Shown: positions 1-9,099, counted from the stretch's first letter. The stretch is DNA of 64,000 nt from DATAEE01 sp963725145 (GCA_963725145.1 CAVRXL010000010.1:1178001-1242000), one strand, 5' to 3'. The notes: generated by a model from the sequence alone, not told the origin. Numbers and translations are program-made.

Positions 1-39
1 CGGCTGGCGCTGCAGTACCCCGAGGGTGCCGCAGTCTGA
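1..39 (+). CDS. C-terminal tail of an upstream gene (partial)
   Basis: The window opens in a frame that stops with TGA at 37-39; the visible end reads RLALQYPEGAAV. It is too short to name. It is inferred to be coding only because the frame is open and codon use is GC-rich; it could equally be intergenic. Confidence 0.25.
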   Translation, partial: RLALQYPEGAAV

Positions 40-75
40 GCGGGGTGTGGGGCAAGCCCCATCCTGAAAAGAAAA

Positions 76-101
76 GGGGCACCGCACAATTGCGGTGCCC
101 C
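76..101 (-). terminator. Hairpin terminator with U-tract on the minus strand
   Basis: A perfect 11-bp stem (GGGGCACCGCA / TGCGGTGCCCC) with a CAAT loop. Read on the minus strand it is followed by TTTTCTTTTC, the form of a rho-independent terminator. On the plus strand no U-run follows. No minus-strand protein gene ends here, so it may end an antisense or small transcript, or act weakly for the gene at the left edge. Confidence 0.55.
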
Positions 102-310
102 CGGTCTTCGCGGGCGACCCGGCTCCCCAGCAACTCACGGCTCCCTGCCGTAAATATTCAGGCCGCCAGCGACTCGTGATTACGCAACCGGCATGCCCGC
201 CGAAACCCTCTGAAAACCAAGGCTTTTGCTTCTGCGGAGCGCTTCAACCGGTACTTTTTTGATTCCGTGATCACAATTCTGTAGGCCACATTTAGCGACG
301 AGCCCGCGCG
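102..310. other. Intergenic stretch without a gene
   Basis: About 210 bases, less GC-rich than the flanks, with no credible coding frame. Together with the minus-strand terminator at 76-101 it could hold a small minus-strand RNA, but I could not match it to a known RNA family. Confidence 0.4.
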
Positions 311-316
311 TATAAT
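311..316 (+). promoter_or_regulatory. -10 element TATAAT before the M20 peptidase gene
   Basis: A perfect TATAAT lies 9 nt upstream of the ATG at 326. A start site at the usual distance would give an mRNA with almost no leader. No clear -35 box is visible. Confidence 0.5.
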
Positions 317-325
317 CCGCGCCGT

Positions 326-1867
326 ATGACACGCGCGATCGCTGCGCTCTTCGTGCTCCTCACGCTTAGAAATTTTGGGGACCTGCCCCACCACCAGCCA
401 GCAGTCGAATCAGAGCTTCGATCGATCGTTCAGAAGCACGTGACCCGCCACCAGAAGGCGATCGTCGCCGAGCTGGTTGAGCTGCTGGCGATCCCGAATG
501 TGGCGGCGGATCGTCAGAACATCCGCAGGAACGCGGTTCACCTCCGTGACATGCTCGCCAGCCGCGGATTCGCCGCTCAACTTCTCGAAACCGACGGTAA
601 TCCCCTTGTGTATGGTGAGTTGAAGGCTTCGGGAGCCTCTCGCACCCTGCTCCTGTACAGCCACTACGATGGGCAGCCCGTCGACCCCAAGGGTTGGAAG
701 CAGGCGAGCCCATTTACCCCGGTCCTAAGAGATGGCCGGATCGACGCAGGGGGGAAGGACCTCGGAACCATTCAGGGCCACGCCAGCTTTCAGCCTGACT
801 GGCGGATCTACGGGCGCTCGGCCTCGGATGACAAGTCCCCCATCGTGGCCCTCTGCGCCGCGCTCGACGCGCTCAAGGCCGCGGGAAAGGCGCCGACCGC
901 CAACCTGCGCGTGATCCTTGATGGCGAGGAGGAGGCCGGCTCCCTCAGTCTGGTTCCAGCCATTGGCAAGCACCGCGACAAGCTCGCGGCCGACCTGATG
1001 GTGATATTCGACGGTCCGGTCCACTCGAGCGGACGGCCGACGGTCGCTCTTGGCGCACGCGGCATCCTCACCGCGGACCTCACCGTCTACGGGCCGAAGT
1101 CCGGGGTCCATAGCGGCAACTACGGCAACTGGATTCCGAACCCGGCCTGGCGGCTCGTGCACCTGCTGGCCACGATGAAGGATGCCGACGGTCGGGTGCT
1201 GATCGAGGGGTTTTACGAGGGGATCGCGCCGCTCGGGCCCGAAGAGGAAAAGATGGTTCGTGAGGTTCCTGACGACTCGGACCGGATGCTCCGCGCGTTT
1301 GGCGTCGCCCAGCCGGAAGCGCAAGGACGTACGCTGCAGGATGCGTTTCAAACGCCCACGTTCAACATCCGCGGGCTCGTCAGCGCGCACGTCGGCGCCG
1401 GGGCGCGGACGATCATTCCCGACCGCGCTACCGCCGCGATCGACGTGCGTCTCGTGAAGGAAACACCTGCGGCCGTGATGCTCGAAAAAGTCCGCGCGCA
1501 CATCACACGGCAAGGCTACGTGCTGGTCGATGGCGATCCAGACGACGCGGTGCGGGCGAAGCAGTCCAGGATCGCCCGCCTTGCCGAGCGCGGCGATGGA
1601 ACGAACGCGTTTCGCACGTCGCCGCTCGATCCACAGGTTCGCGCGCTCGTCGCGTCTCTCGTGCGCACGTACGGCGAGCCGCCCGTCCGGATCCGCACCC
1701 TTGGCGGCACCGTGCCGATCGCGCCCTTCATCGACGCGCTCGGGTTCCCGGCCGTGCTCGTGCCCATCGTGAACTTCGACAACAACCAGCACGAGGAGAA
1801 CGAGAACCTCAGGCTTGGTACGTTCTTCGAGGGCATTGTCACAATAGCCGCGGTATTGACGATGTAG
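326..1867 (+). CDS. M20 family metallopeptidase
   Basis: Predicted zinc exopeptidase (carboxypeptidase/dipeptidase type) that trims peptides or N-acyl amino acids. Family motifs occur in order: SHYDGQP (H113, D115), SASDDKSP with the bridging Asp near 168, and DGEEEAGS with the catalytic Glu near 202, then a lid domain beginning near VYGPKSGVHSGNYG. The N-terminus (MTRAIAALFVLLTL) is hydrophobic and may be an export signal, but no clean cleavage site follows. At 513 aa it has the family's usual length. The next gene begins 5 nt after the stop, so the two are probably co-transcribed. The exact substrate cannot be read from sequence. Confidence 0.93.
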   Translation: MTRAIAALFVLLTLRNFGDLPHHQPAVESELRSIVQKHVTRHQKAIVAELVELLAIPNVAADRQNIRRNAVHLRDMLASRGFAAQLLETDGNPLVYGELKASGASRTLLLYSHYDGQPVDPKGWKQASPFTPVLRDGRIDAGGKDLGTIQGHASFQPDWRIYGRSASDDKSPIVALCAALDALKAAGKAPTANLRVILDGEEEAGSLSLVPAIGKHRDKLAADLMVIFDGPVHSSGRPTVALGARGILTADLTVYGPKSGVHSGNYGNWIPNPAWRLVHLLATMKDADGRVLIEGFYEGIAPLGPEEEKMVREVPDDSDRMLRAFGVAQPEAQGRTLQDAFQTPTFNIRGLVSAHVGAGARTIIPDRATAAIDVRLVKETPAAVMLEKVRAHITRQGYVLVDGDPDDAVRAKQSRIARLAERGDGTNAFRTSPLDPQVRALVASLVRTYGEPPVRIRTLGGTVPIAPFIDALGFPAVLVPIVNFDNNQHEENENLRLGTFFEGIVTIAAVLTM

Positions 1868-1872
1868 ATGGA

Positions 1873-2631
1873 ATGAGAATCGACTTGAATTGCGACCTCG
1901 GCGAATCGTTCGGCCCGTGGAAGATGGGAGCCGACGAGGACGTAATGCGAAGCATCACGTCGGCGAACGTGGCCTGCGGCTTTCACGCGGGGGATCCGTC
2001 CGTGATGCGCCGCACCGTCCGCCTCGCAAGGGAAAGCGGCGTCGCGATCGGCGCGCATCCGGGCTTCCAGGACCTGGCCGGCTTCGGACGACGTGACGTC
2101 GCCGCCACACCTGCCGAAGTCGAAGATCTCGTGCTGTATCAGATCGGGGCGATCGCCGGCGTTGCGCAGGCCGAAGGCGTCCGCCTGCAGCACGTCAAGG
2201 CGCACGGCGCGCTCTACAACATGGCGGCGCGCGACCGGCCGCTCGCGGATGCGATTGCGCGAGCGACCGCCTCGATCGACCGGTCGCTCGTCCTCTTCGG
2301 CTTACCCGGTTCCGCGCTTCTCGAGGCAGGGCTCGCCGCGGGACTGCGCGTCGCGGCCGAGGCGTTCGCAGATCGTTCCTACGAACCGGACGGCTCGCTG
2401 ACCTCGCGGCGCCTGCCGCACGCCATCATCCATGACCCCGAGCGGGTCGTCGAGCGAGTCCTACGCATGGCGCGGGACGGTTCCGTCGTCGCATCGGACG
2501 GCTCGGTCGTTCGATTGAGCGCAGAAACGGTGTGCGTGCACGGCGACACGCCGGGCGCGGCGGATCTCGTCGCTCGACTCCGCGCCGGCCTCGAGCAGGC
2601 GGGCGTACAGGTGCGCCCGATCGGCCAATGA
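1873..2631 (+). CDS. pxpA: LamB/YcsF family protein (5-oxoprolinase subunit A-like)
   Basis: The N-terminus RIDLNCDLGESFG and the following SANVACGFHAGDP are the signature of the LamB/YcsF family. PxpA is the subunit of the prokaryotic ATP-dependent 5-oxoprolinase that opens pyroglutamate to glutamate. Length 252 aa is typical. The usual partners PxpB and PxpC are not in this window, so the complex must be completed elsewhere or the protein has another role. Its stop overlaps the start of the MFS gene (ATGA), which suggests coupled translation and that the transporter may carry a related amino-acid-derived substrate (inference). Confidence 0.9.
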   Translation: MRIDLNCDLGESFGPWKMGADEDVMRSITSANVACGFHAGDPSVMRRTVRLARESGVAIGAHPGFQDLAGFGRRDVAATPAEVEDLVLYQIGAIAGVAQAEGVRLQHVKAHGALYNMAARDRPLADAIARATASIDRSLVLFGLPGSALLEAGLAAGLRVAAEAFADRSYEPDGSLTSRRLPHAIIHDPERVVERVLRMARDGSVVASDGSVVRLSAETVCVHGDTPGAADLVARLRAGLEQAGVQVRPIGQ

Positions 2632-3845
2632 GCTGGTGGTCAACCGCGTCTCAGGACGCCCGTCGCGCGCTGATTGCCGCGTCGCTCGGGTGGATGCTGG
2701 ACGCGATGGACATCCTCATCTACTCGCTCGTGCTGAACGACGTGCGGCGTGAGTTCGGCATCGACGATCGCACGAGCGGCGTTCTCCTCGCCCTTCCGCT
2801 CGTCACGTCGGCCTTCGGCGGCATGTTTTTCGGCTGGATGGCGGACCGGTTCGGCCGCACCCGCGCGCTGATGGCCTCGATCCTCTGGTATTCAGTCTTT
2901 ACGGCGGCGTGCGGCCTGTCCCAGACCGTCGTGCAGTTGGGTCTGTTCCGCGCCCTGCTGGGCTTCGGCTTCGGAGGGGAGTGGGCGATTGGCGCGGCGC
3001 TCGTCGCCGAGACGTGGCCGGCCGAGCACCGCGGAAAGGCGCTCGGCTTCATGCAAAGCGCCTGGGCCGTCGGCTACGCCGCCGCAGCCCTTCTGAACGC
3101 GATGGTGCTTCCGCGATGGGGCTGGCGGGCCGTCTTCTTCGCCGGTATCCTTCCGGCGCTCGTCACGGTCTGGATCAGGCGATCGGTCGCGGAGCCGAGG
3201 ATCTGGCGCGAGTCGCGCGCGGCCGGCTCCAGCCGTGTCACGCTCGCCGCGCTGACCCGGGGGGAGCTTGGCCGGCTCACGTGGCTCGTGGCTGCGATGA
3301 ACGCCGCAACAATGTTCGCGTGGTGGGGTCTATTTACATGGATCCCGTCGTTCCTGGGGCGGCCAGTTGAGGAGGGCGGAGCCGGCTTGTCGATCCTGCG
3401 GACCTCGACGTGGATCATATTGATGCAGGTCGGCATGTGGCTGGGCTACGTCACCTTCGGATTCATCGCCGATTCGATCGGCCGCAAGCGCAGCTATATC
3501 GCCTACCTGTTGACCGCCGCGGTGCTCGTGCCGCTCTACGGCGCAACTCGGGAGCCCGCGGTGCTGCTGGCGCTCGGACCGCTCGTCGCGTTCTTTGGAA
3601 CCGGTTACTTCAGCGGGTTCGGCGCCGTGAGCGCGGAGTTGTTTCCCACATCCATCCGCGCCACCGCGCAGGGGATCACCTACAATCTCGGGCGTGGCAT
3701 CAGCGCGCTGGCGCCCTTCATCGTCGGGTCGCTTGCTGCCTCTCGAGGGCTGGGGGCGGCCTTCTCGATCACCTCGACGGCGTTTCTGGTGGCGGCGGTA
3801 CTCTGGATCTGGATTCCGGAAACGAAAGGACGGGCGCTAACGTGA
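2628..3845 (+). CDS. MFS transporter (metabolite:H+ symporter-like)
   Basis: A 405-aa major facilitator permease with about 12 hydrophobic segments. The loop 2-3 motif appears as GWMADRFGRTRALM, and the C-terminus carries the PETKGR motif seen in sugar/organic-acid porters. I chose the ATG at 2628 because it overlaps the preceding stop as ATGA and gives the expected N-terminus (MSWWS...LGWMLDAMD); the frame is open further upstream, but that part is antisense-like. The substrate is unknown; co-location with the PxpA-like gene hints at an amino-acid or carboxylate compound. Confidence 0.88.
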   Translation: MSWWSTASQDARRALIAASLGWMLDAMDILIYSLVLNDVRREFGIDDRTSGVLLALPLVTSAFGGMFFGWMADRFGRTRALMASILWYSVFTAACGLSQTVVQLGLFRALLGFGFGGEWAIGAALVAETWPAEHRGKALGFMQSAWAVGYAAAALLNAMVLPRWGWRAVFFAGILPALVTVWIRRSVAEPRIWRESRAAGSSRVTLAALTRGELGRLTWLVAAMNAATMFAWWGLFTWIPSFLGRPVEEGGAGLSILRTSTWIILMQVGMWLGYVTFGFIADSIGRKRSYIAYLLTAAVLVPLYGATREPAVLLALGPLVAFFGTGYFSGFGAVSAELFPTSIRATAQGITYNLGRGISALAPFIVGSLAASRGLGAAFSITSTAFLVAAVLWIWIPETKGRALT

Positions 3846-4447
3846 AGCGGACGTCGATGCTCGCGCTCGTCGGCCTGCTCGCGACTGCCTCATCCGGCTG
3901 TCTCGTCCTCGCGCTGCATCCTGCGCATGACGACGCAAGCATCATCTGGGATCCGGCGCTGATCGGCACGTGGGTAAACGAGGACGATCGTGTGACCGCG
4001 GCCGTCGGACGCGGCGAGTGGCGCTCGTACCGGATCGAATACGAGCACCCGATTGAAAAAGGTACGCTGACCGGCTACCTCACCACGCTTGGCAAGGACT
4101 CGTACCTCGACGTCAGTCCGGTACGTGGACAGGACTACGGCTCCTTCCTGATCCCGGTGCACGCGCTCCTCCGCGTCGAGCGGCAGGCCGACACGCTGAC
4201 CATCCAGGCGCTCGACTACGATCGGTTCGCTCTGGCGGTCAAACAGGGAGGTCTCCCCGGCCTGCCGATGACGATGGATCAGAAACAAAACGCCATTCTG
4301 ACCGGATCGACGGCCGCGCTTCGCAAATGGTTGAAGGCTGGAGCGGTTGAAGCGATGTTCGGCGCGCGCGCCGTATTCAAGCGGAAAGCTAGCGCAGCTC
4401 CAGGACGCGAATCTGGCCCGAGTGAGCGCCGACCGAGACGAAACTGA
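3842..4447 (+). CDS. Predicted lipoprotein, unknown function
   Basis: Starts at a GTG overlapping the MFS stop (GTGA). Residues 1-20 form a lipoprotein-type signal (VKRTSMLALVGLLATASSGC) with Cys20 as the likely lipidated residue. The mature part (about 180 aa) has no motif I recognise; GTWVNEDD and a run of charged and aromatic residues suggest a small beta-rich domain. The 3' end overlaps the convergent protease gene by 59 bp, so its last ~20 residues are encoded antisense to that gene. It completes the operon that begins at 326. Confidence 0.72.
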   Translation: MKRTSMLALVGLLATASSGCLVLALHPAHDDASIIWDPALIGTWVNEDDRVTAAVGRGEWRSYRIEYEHPIEKGTLTGYLTTLGKDSYLDVSPVRGQDYGSFLIPVHALLRVERQADTLTIQALDYDRFALAVKQGGLPGLPMTMDQKQNAILTGSTAALRKWLKAGAVEAMFGARAVFKRKASAAPGRESGPSERRPRRN

Positions 4448-7418
4448 CGAGGCCGCCGCGCCCCGCGGCCGTCAACGCGACCGGGATCGCGTCATCGCTC
4501 AGCTCGACGGCGACATGCTGCGCCGGTCGGACGAGGAGCGGGCGGGTCCAGTCGGCCCACAGGATGAGGGAGCCGTCCGGCCCGTTCGATTCGAAGTACG
4601 AAGGGCTTTCAACGGTTGTGATTGCCTCGAGGTGTCCGAGCGCCACGTCGGCCGAGTAGATGATCGTCCGTTGTGAGTCGGTCGCCACGCACCAGGCGGC
4701 GCGTCCGCCGTCGGCCGATTCCGTGCAGCGCGCCGTCAGCGCCGTGTCGGCGATTCGCTTCGGCCCGTCCGGCGTCAGCGCCCACAGCGTCGAATCCATC
4801 CACCAGGGCATCGCGGTGGAGTGGCGGAACGCCCACAAGAGCGAGCCGGCTCCTGCGATTCGGTGAGTCACCGCGATCGCATTCCCTCGAGCCGCAGCCG
4901 TCACGGCCTCCACGTAACCGTCCCGCGGCACGTCCCACTCAGTTCGTTCTATCTCCGGACCGGCGAGGCTTCCAGTCAGGCGAATCGCCCGGCGTTGCAA
5001 AGCGGTCGTCCAGCCGACGATCATCCAACCTCGGCCGGCATCCACAGAGGTCAGACGAGGAGCAACGATCGCGGGAAGCGACCATCCATTTGACAGAGAC
5101 TTGGGACGCGGACTGGAGGGAGTCCTCCCGGTCCTGGCATCGACCACCGCGAGGTGCGACCCGCCGCGGTCGCTTTCTTTCAAGATCAGCAGGCGTTCGT
5201 CGTCGACCCAGGTGATGTCGAACGCCCGGATGGTTCGTGGACCGTCCGCGCCGAATTCACCGATCCTGAATTCAATCGGCGTCTCCTCGTCCTCGGCCTG
5301 TGAGCCGATGGCGTACCGCCGTCCGGAAGGTGAGATGCGGAGCGGGCCGCTATACGCGAACTCGCCGACGTCGGCGACGCGCTGCAGCTTCCACTGAGCG
5401 GGAGTTGGCGAGGCCACCGGGGTCCGCGCCAGCAGTGGATCGCGCTCGAGCGAGAAGAGCAGCGCGGGGGATCCGACGGCCACCGCCGCGATCGCGACGA
5501 GGGCCGTAAGGGCGCCGGCCGTGCGGCGCGGCCGCGATCGCGTCACGAGGAGCGCGGTCGCCAGCGCGGCGGCCAGGACGGGCGCCGCAGGTGTGGCCTG
5601 CGCGATTTGATGGGCGCGGACGAGGCCGGGGGCGCTTACCCAGTCCGTCAGGGCAAGGGTCCACGCGGCAACCGCTCCGACACCGACAACCGCGAGCACC
5701 AGCGGCGGGCCGTCGTCCCACCGGGTGCGCTGCTCACGGATTTGCCGGAGCGCCAGCCAGACAGCGGCCGCAGCCAGCGATGCTTCCGCTGGAACGATGA
5801 CTGACAGCGGCAGCATGCAGTCCAGCGATGACGGTTGCAGCAGCGCGAGCAGCGCGGAGGTCGTCGCCGCCGCGGCCAGCATGATGAGCGACATCGGGCG
5901 GAGTCGCACGACCGCTGCGCACGCACAAAGCACCAGACCCCACGCGCTCTGCAGAATCCCCAGCATGATCGCCAGCATCGCCAGCGCCTGTGCGGCGCCG
6001 GCAGGGATTCTCGACGCCAGGCGCGGCGCGAGACGCGATTCGATGGCGTCGAGCGCGCGCTGAAGCCGCGCCGTGTCCCCGTCGTCAATCGTGACGCTCC
6101 ACCGGTGACCGGAGATGTCGCGCGCGATCAGCCGGGCCTGACCCGCAACGCCGGCGTCCACGCGGAGCTCGCGGACGCCCGAGTACAGAACCGTCCGCGC
6201 CTTTTCCGCGCGATCGAAGAGCGTCGCGACGTCCCCTTCCGCGTCCGGTATCCCCTCGAGCCAGTGCGCGCGTGCGGGATCGAGGACGACCGCGCCGCCC
6301 GGAGTTCTGAACACCTGCGGCTGCCCAAGGTCCGCCGCTGGCTCGGCGGAGGCCAATTCCTGCAGCGCTCTGATGCGGCTGGCCAGGCTGGGATGCGTCG
6401 ACGCGCGCTCGACGTCCTCGGCCCATCGGCGGGGCAGCCGCATCGCGGCGTGCAGCTTGACCAGCGCGCGTACGAGCGCGTCGGGGTTCCCACAGAGTTC
6501 GGCGGCCCGCAAATCGCTTTCGGTCTCGCGGCGTTGGTGCCCGCGGCCGCGCAGTGCGAGCAGCAGGAGGAAGGCCAGCCCCCACACCGCCAGAAGCCAG
6601 AGTTGGTGGGACGCCGAGATCGCGAGAGAGGCGCACGCGACGCCCAGGGTCGCCAGCGCAATCAGCGCCGAATCGATCGCGCGCAGGCGCCAGAGGAAGA
6701 GGCCGCTGAACTGTTCCAGGTGCGCGACCTCATGAGCGAAAATCGCGACCGCTTCCTCCGCGGTGAGCCGGTCGAGCAACGTCTGGCCGAGCCACACGCG
6801 GCGGTCGCGGAACGTCGCGAGCGCCAGCGCGTTGAACCAGACGCCGCCTTTCGGCGCAATCACGTCGATCGCCGCCTCGGACAACTGGCTGCGCGACAGG
6901 ACCGCTCCGAACGCAGCGAGGCGGTCCGCGTCGCCGAGCGGCTGCGGGCCGACCAGCCATCGGGCGACCTGCAGGTAGTGCGTCATCCACACCGCAAAAG
7001 CGGCCGCGACGACGAGGCTGGTGGCGATTCGCAACACGGGATGATCGATGCCGAGGATCAGGAAGGGAGTCGAGGCGAGCGCCAGCCAGAAGCCGCCGAA
7101 AGCGAAGACGAAACGCGTGATCCAGGAGAGATAGCCGCCGTAGTTCCAGGTCTCGCCGTGAATCGCCTTCCGGAGCGGATACGCGGCCGCACTGAGCGCC
7201 AGGAGGAGGACGGCGATCGTTCCCGCGGCAAATGCGGGCTTCAGCCCGGCGGCCAGGCCGCCCATCACGAAACTGGAGAAGAAGATCCTGCGGCGGTGCG
7301 CCTGCAGCCGCTCCGGAAACGCCGCGTCGTCCAGACGCCGGCGGAGCTGGAGGCCGCTCCACCAGGACAGACAGGCCGGCACGAGCGCCACGCAAAGGGC
7401 GGCGAGGGTGAGGGACAC
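4389..7418 (-). CDS. M48 family membrane metalloprotease with C-terminal sensor-like domain
   Basis: A 1009-aa protein. The N-terminal half has several membrane segments around a zinc-protease core with the HExxH motif in FAHEVAHLEQ near residue 229, as in HtpX/Ste24-like M48 enzymes. A second block of hydrophobic helices (about residues 470-650) is followed by a roughly 320-residue soluble C-terminus rich in repeated beta-strand patterns (for example RYAIGSQAEDEET, LILWADWT) that resembles a beta-propeller. It may be a membrane-quality-control protease with an extracytoplasmic sensor domain (inference). The gene starts 39 bp from the divergent gene at 7458. Confidence 0.85.
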   Translation of the reverse strand: MSLTLAALCVALVPACLSWWSGLQLRRRLDDAAFPERLQAHRRRIFFSSFVMGGLAAGLKPAFAAGTIAVLLLALSAAAYPLRKAIHGETWNYGGYLSWITRFVFAFGGFWLALASTPFLILGIDHPVLRIATSLVVAAAFAVWMTHYLQVARWLVGPQPLGDADRLAAFGAVLSRSQLSEAAIDVIAPKGGVWFNALALATFRDRRVWLGQTLLDRLTAEEAVAIFAHEVAHLEQFSGLFLWRLRAIDSALIALATLGVACASLAISASHQLWLLAVWGLAFLLLLALRGRGHQRRETESDLRAAELCGNPDALVRALVKLHAAMRLPRRWAEDVERASTHPSLASRIRALQELASAEPAADLGQPQVFRTPGGAVVLDPARAHWLEGIPDAEGDVATLFDRAEKARTVLYSGVRELRVDAGVAGQARLIARDISGHRWSVTIDDGDTARLQRALDAIESRLAPRLASRIPAGAAQALAMLAIMLGILQSAWGLVLCACAAVVRLRPMSLIMLAAAATTSALLALLQPSSLDCMLPLSVIVPAEASLAAAAVWLALRQIREQRTRWDDGPPLVLAVVGVGAVAAWTLALTDWVSAPGLVRAHQIAQATPAAPVLAAALATALLVTRSRPRRTAGALTALVAIAAVAVGSPALLFSLERDPLLARTPVASPTPAQWKLQRVADVGEFAYSGPLRISPSGRRYAIGSQAEDEETPIEFRIGEFGADGPRTIRAFDITWVDDERLLILKESDRGGSHLAVVDARTGRTPSSPRPKSLSNGWSLPAIVAPRLTSVDAGRGWMIVGWTTALQRRAIRLTGSLAGPEIERTEWDVPRDGYVEAVTAAARGNAIAVTHRIAGAGSLLWAFRHSTAMPWWMDSTLWALTPDGPKRIADTALTARCTESADGGRAAWCVATDSQRTIIYSADVALGHLEAITTVESPSYFESNGPDGSLILWADWTRPLLVRPAQHVAVELSDDAIPVALTAAGRGGLVSFVSVGAHSGQIRVLELR

Positions 7419-7422
7419 TCGA

Positions 7423-7450
7423 TTGTCGGGGGAGCGGTCACCATTATACT
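7423..7450 (+). promoter_or_regulatory. Probable sigma-70 promoter for the gene at 7458
   Basis: TTGTCG (7423-7428) and TATACT (7445-7450) are separated by 16 bp. The -10 lies 7 nt before the ATG, implying a nearly leaderless transcript. The element sits in the 39-bp gap between divergent starts. Confidence 0.45.
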
Positions 7451-7457
7451 CTGCCGC

Positions 7458-8771
7458 ATGGTCAGCCGATCACTCGTTTCGCTGGTCCTCTTCATGACCG
7501 CGGTGGCCGCGGCCGCATCCGCGCAGAACGCGAGCGAGGACGAGTACACTCGCTACGAGCTGCTGGATCCCGCGACCGCGAGCTTCCGAATCATCTACGA
7601 CGTCACCGCGACCTCTCCTGGTGCGCGGTTCTACTTCAACCCGATTCGGCCCGGCAGCGAAGCCAGCGACGAATCGGTCGTCGATCTGATGACGGGGGCG
7701 CCGCTGAAGTTCGAGGTGGTGACCGGCGCGAAAGCGCGCGAGGACGGCTTCACGCGCGCAGATGTCGAGACGAGCTACATCAAGGTTCATCTCGCCCGTC
7801 AGGTGCCCCCGAACGGCGGCGCGCGAATCCGCATCCTCAAGACCTACAAGGATCCGAAGAGCTACTTCACCGAGCGCGACGCGATCGTGTTCGCGCGGTC
7901 GCTCGGCATCCGGCGCAACAGCGTCGTCCTGCCCGCGGGCTACGAGCTGACAGGTTGCAACGTGCCGTCGCAGATCATCGAGGAGCGGGACGGTCGCGTG
8001 ATGATCAGTTTCGTGAACACGTATCCGTCTCCCGCCGCGCTGACAATGCGGGCGAAGCGTGTCGCACGAGGGGCCGGTCTAAAGACCGGCCCCTCCACGG
8101 CCGGAGGGGCAGATCAATCACGTGGATCGAATCGAGCACCTGGAGGGGCCGGTCTTCAGACCGGCCCGTCACAGGACCCACCGCTTCGCAGCGTGACGCC
8201 TCCGGAGCGCGCCACTCAGGATCGCGAGATCGTGTACTTCCTGCAGCAGCCCGAGACGCACGCGTTTCGCCTCTATCACGACTACACCGAATCGCGCGAA
8301 GGGACCGACCGCTACGTGAACATCGTCCGGGCCGGCAGCACCGTCTCGAACCCGTCGGCGACGGTCCTCGATACGGGCGACCGTCTTCAGGTTGAGACGC
8401 TCAAGGGAGCGGCCATCACGACCGCGAAGATCGACGTCGGTGAGACGGTGCGGCCGGAGAGCGAAGTCGTCGTGATTCGCTTCCCACCGGTGAAAAAAGG
8501 CGAGTCCGTTCGGCTCCGCATCGAGGAAACCTACACGGATCCGAATCGCTACGCCGTCATCGGCGACGAGCTCGTCTGGAACAGGTCGTTCGGCCGGCCG
8601 CGCAACGACGTCGTTCTGCCCGAGGGGTGGTTCGTGACCGCGAGTTCGATCCCTGGCGTCGTGACGCAGGAAGAGGACGGACGCATCCGATTGTCGTTCG
8701 TCAATCCGCGTCCCGATTCGATCGACGTGTACCTGAAGGCCAGGCGGCGGGCTACTCCCGGGTCACACTAG
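7458..8771 (+). CDS. Secreted protein with two homologous domains, unknown function
   Basis: A signal peptide (MVSRSLVSLVLFMTAVAAAASAQ) precedes two related domains, about residues 28-200 and 250-430. Both contain the series R(I/L)Y.D.T......RY/FYFN/VNIVR..S....S and a later block (KTYKDPKSYFTERD versus ETYTDPNRYAVIGDE, then VVLP.G). I know no name for this domain. The segment joining them (about residues 204-237) is not ordinary linker: it is encoded by two palindromic repeats inserted in frame. The ATG at 7458 is chosen because the open frame upstream lies antisense to the protease gene and lacks coding character. The last 20 bp overlap the convergent gene. Confidence 0.82.
   Translation: MVSRSLVSLVLFMTAVAAAASAQNASEDEYTRYELLDPATASFRIIYDVTATSPGARFYFNPIRPGSEASDESVVDLMTGAPLKFEVVTGAKAREDGFTRADVETSYIKVHLARQVPPNGGARIRILKTYKDPKSYFTERDAIVFARSLGIRRNSVVLPAGYELTGCNVPSQIIEERDGRVMISFVNTYPSPAALTMRAKRVARGAGLKTGPSTAGGADQSRGSNRAPGGAGLQTGPSQDPPLRSVTPPERATQDREIVYFLQQPETHAFRLYHDYTESREGTDRYVNIVRAGSTVSNPSATVLDTGDRLQVETLKGAAITTAKIDVGETVRPESEVVVIRFPPVKKGESVRLRIEETYTDPNRYAVIGDELVWNRSFGRPRNDVVLPEGWFVTASSIPGVVTQEEDGRIRLSFVNPRPDSIDVYLKARRRATPGSH
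8068..8095 (+). repeat. Palindrome inserted in frame (copy 1 of a pair)
   Basis: Thirteen-base arms GAGGGGCCGGTCT and AGACCGGCCCCTC around an AA loop. It lies inside the coding sequence of the gene at 7458, between its two domains, without breaking the frame. Confidence 0.9.
8146..8167 (+). repeat. Palindrome inserted in frame (copy 2 of a pair)
   Basis: Ten-base arms GGGCCGGTCT and AGACCGGCCC around TC. It shares the stem of the copy at 8068-8095 but has a different apex. The peptides encoded by the two copies are near-identical (GAGLKTGPS and GAGLQTGPS). Confidence 0.9.
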
Positions 8772-8973
8772 TCACGGCGCCGAGCAGGTAATGCAACAGG
8801 ACGCGGTCTCCCGGTTCGAGGCCGCGTGGAACCGACTCCTCGCCGATTCGCGCCACGCGGATTTGGGCCTGCGAGTCCTCGGGATCGCTGAAGTAGACAT
8901 CCAGCGAGATCTGGCCGTGAATACTGACCGGCTGGATGCGCTCCACGACCGCGGGGCGTGACCCTTTGAGCAT
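8752..8973 (-). CDS. Small hypothetical protein (73 aa)
   Basis: A compact beta-rich 73-aa protein (starts MLKGSRPAVVERIQPV; contains EPGDRVLLHYLLGAVTSV) with no domain I can name; the pattern suggests a small SH3/OB-like barrel of the HypC kind, but the HypC N-terminal Cys is missing. TAGACT lies 6 nt upstream of the ATG on the minus strand, giving a probable leaderless promoter. It overlaps the convergent upstream gene by 20 bp. Confidence 0.6.
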   Translation of the reverse strand: MLKGSRPAVVERIQPVSIHGQISLDVYFSDPEDSQAQIRVARIGEESVPRGLEPGDRVLLHYLLGAVTSVTRE

Positions 8974-9099
8974 CGTGGTAGTCTAGCAGTCATCCTCCAT
9001 TCTCTCCTTCTTACCGTCGCGCTCCTCGCGCCGGGCCAGACGCCCGCGGCGGTTCAGGCGCCGCCGCTGCCGGCCGCATCCGACGTCATCGCGCGCTAC

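Noticed and set aside
102..310. c-di-GMP or other riboswitch at the left intergenic region
   Set aside because: Fragments such as GCAAAAGCC occur, but the conserved order of a known class is not met.
158..394. Minus-strand 78-codon frame at the left edge
   Set aside because: Overlaps the promoter and start of the M20 gene; no motif, and codon use fits non-coding DNA.
5835..7457. Open frame running into the gene at 7458 from upstream
   Set aside because: This part is antisense to the M48 protease and has low-complexity Arg/Glu composition; the signal peptide at 7458 marks the true start.
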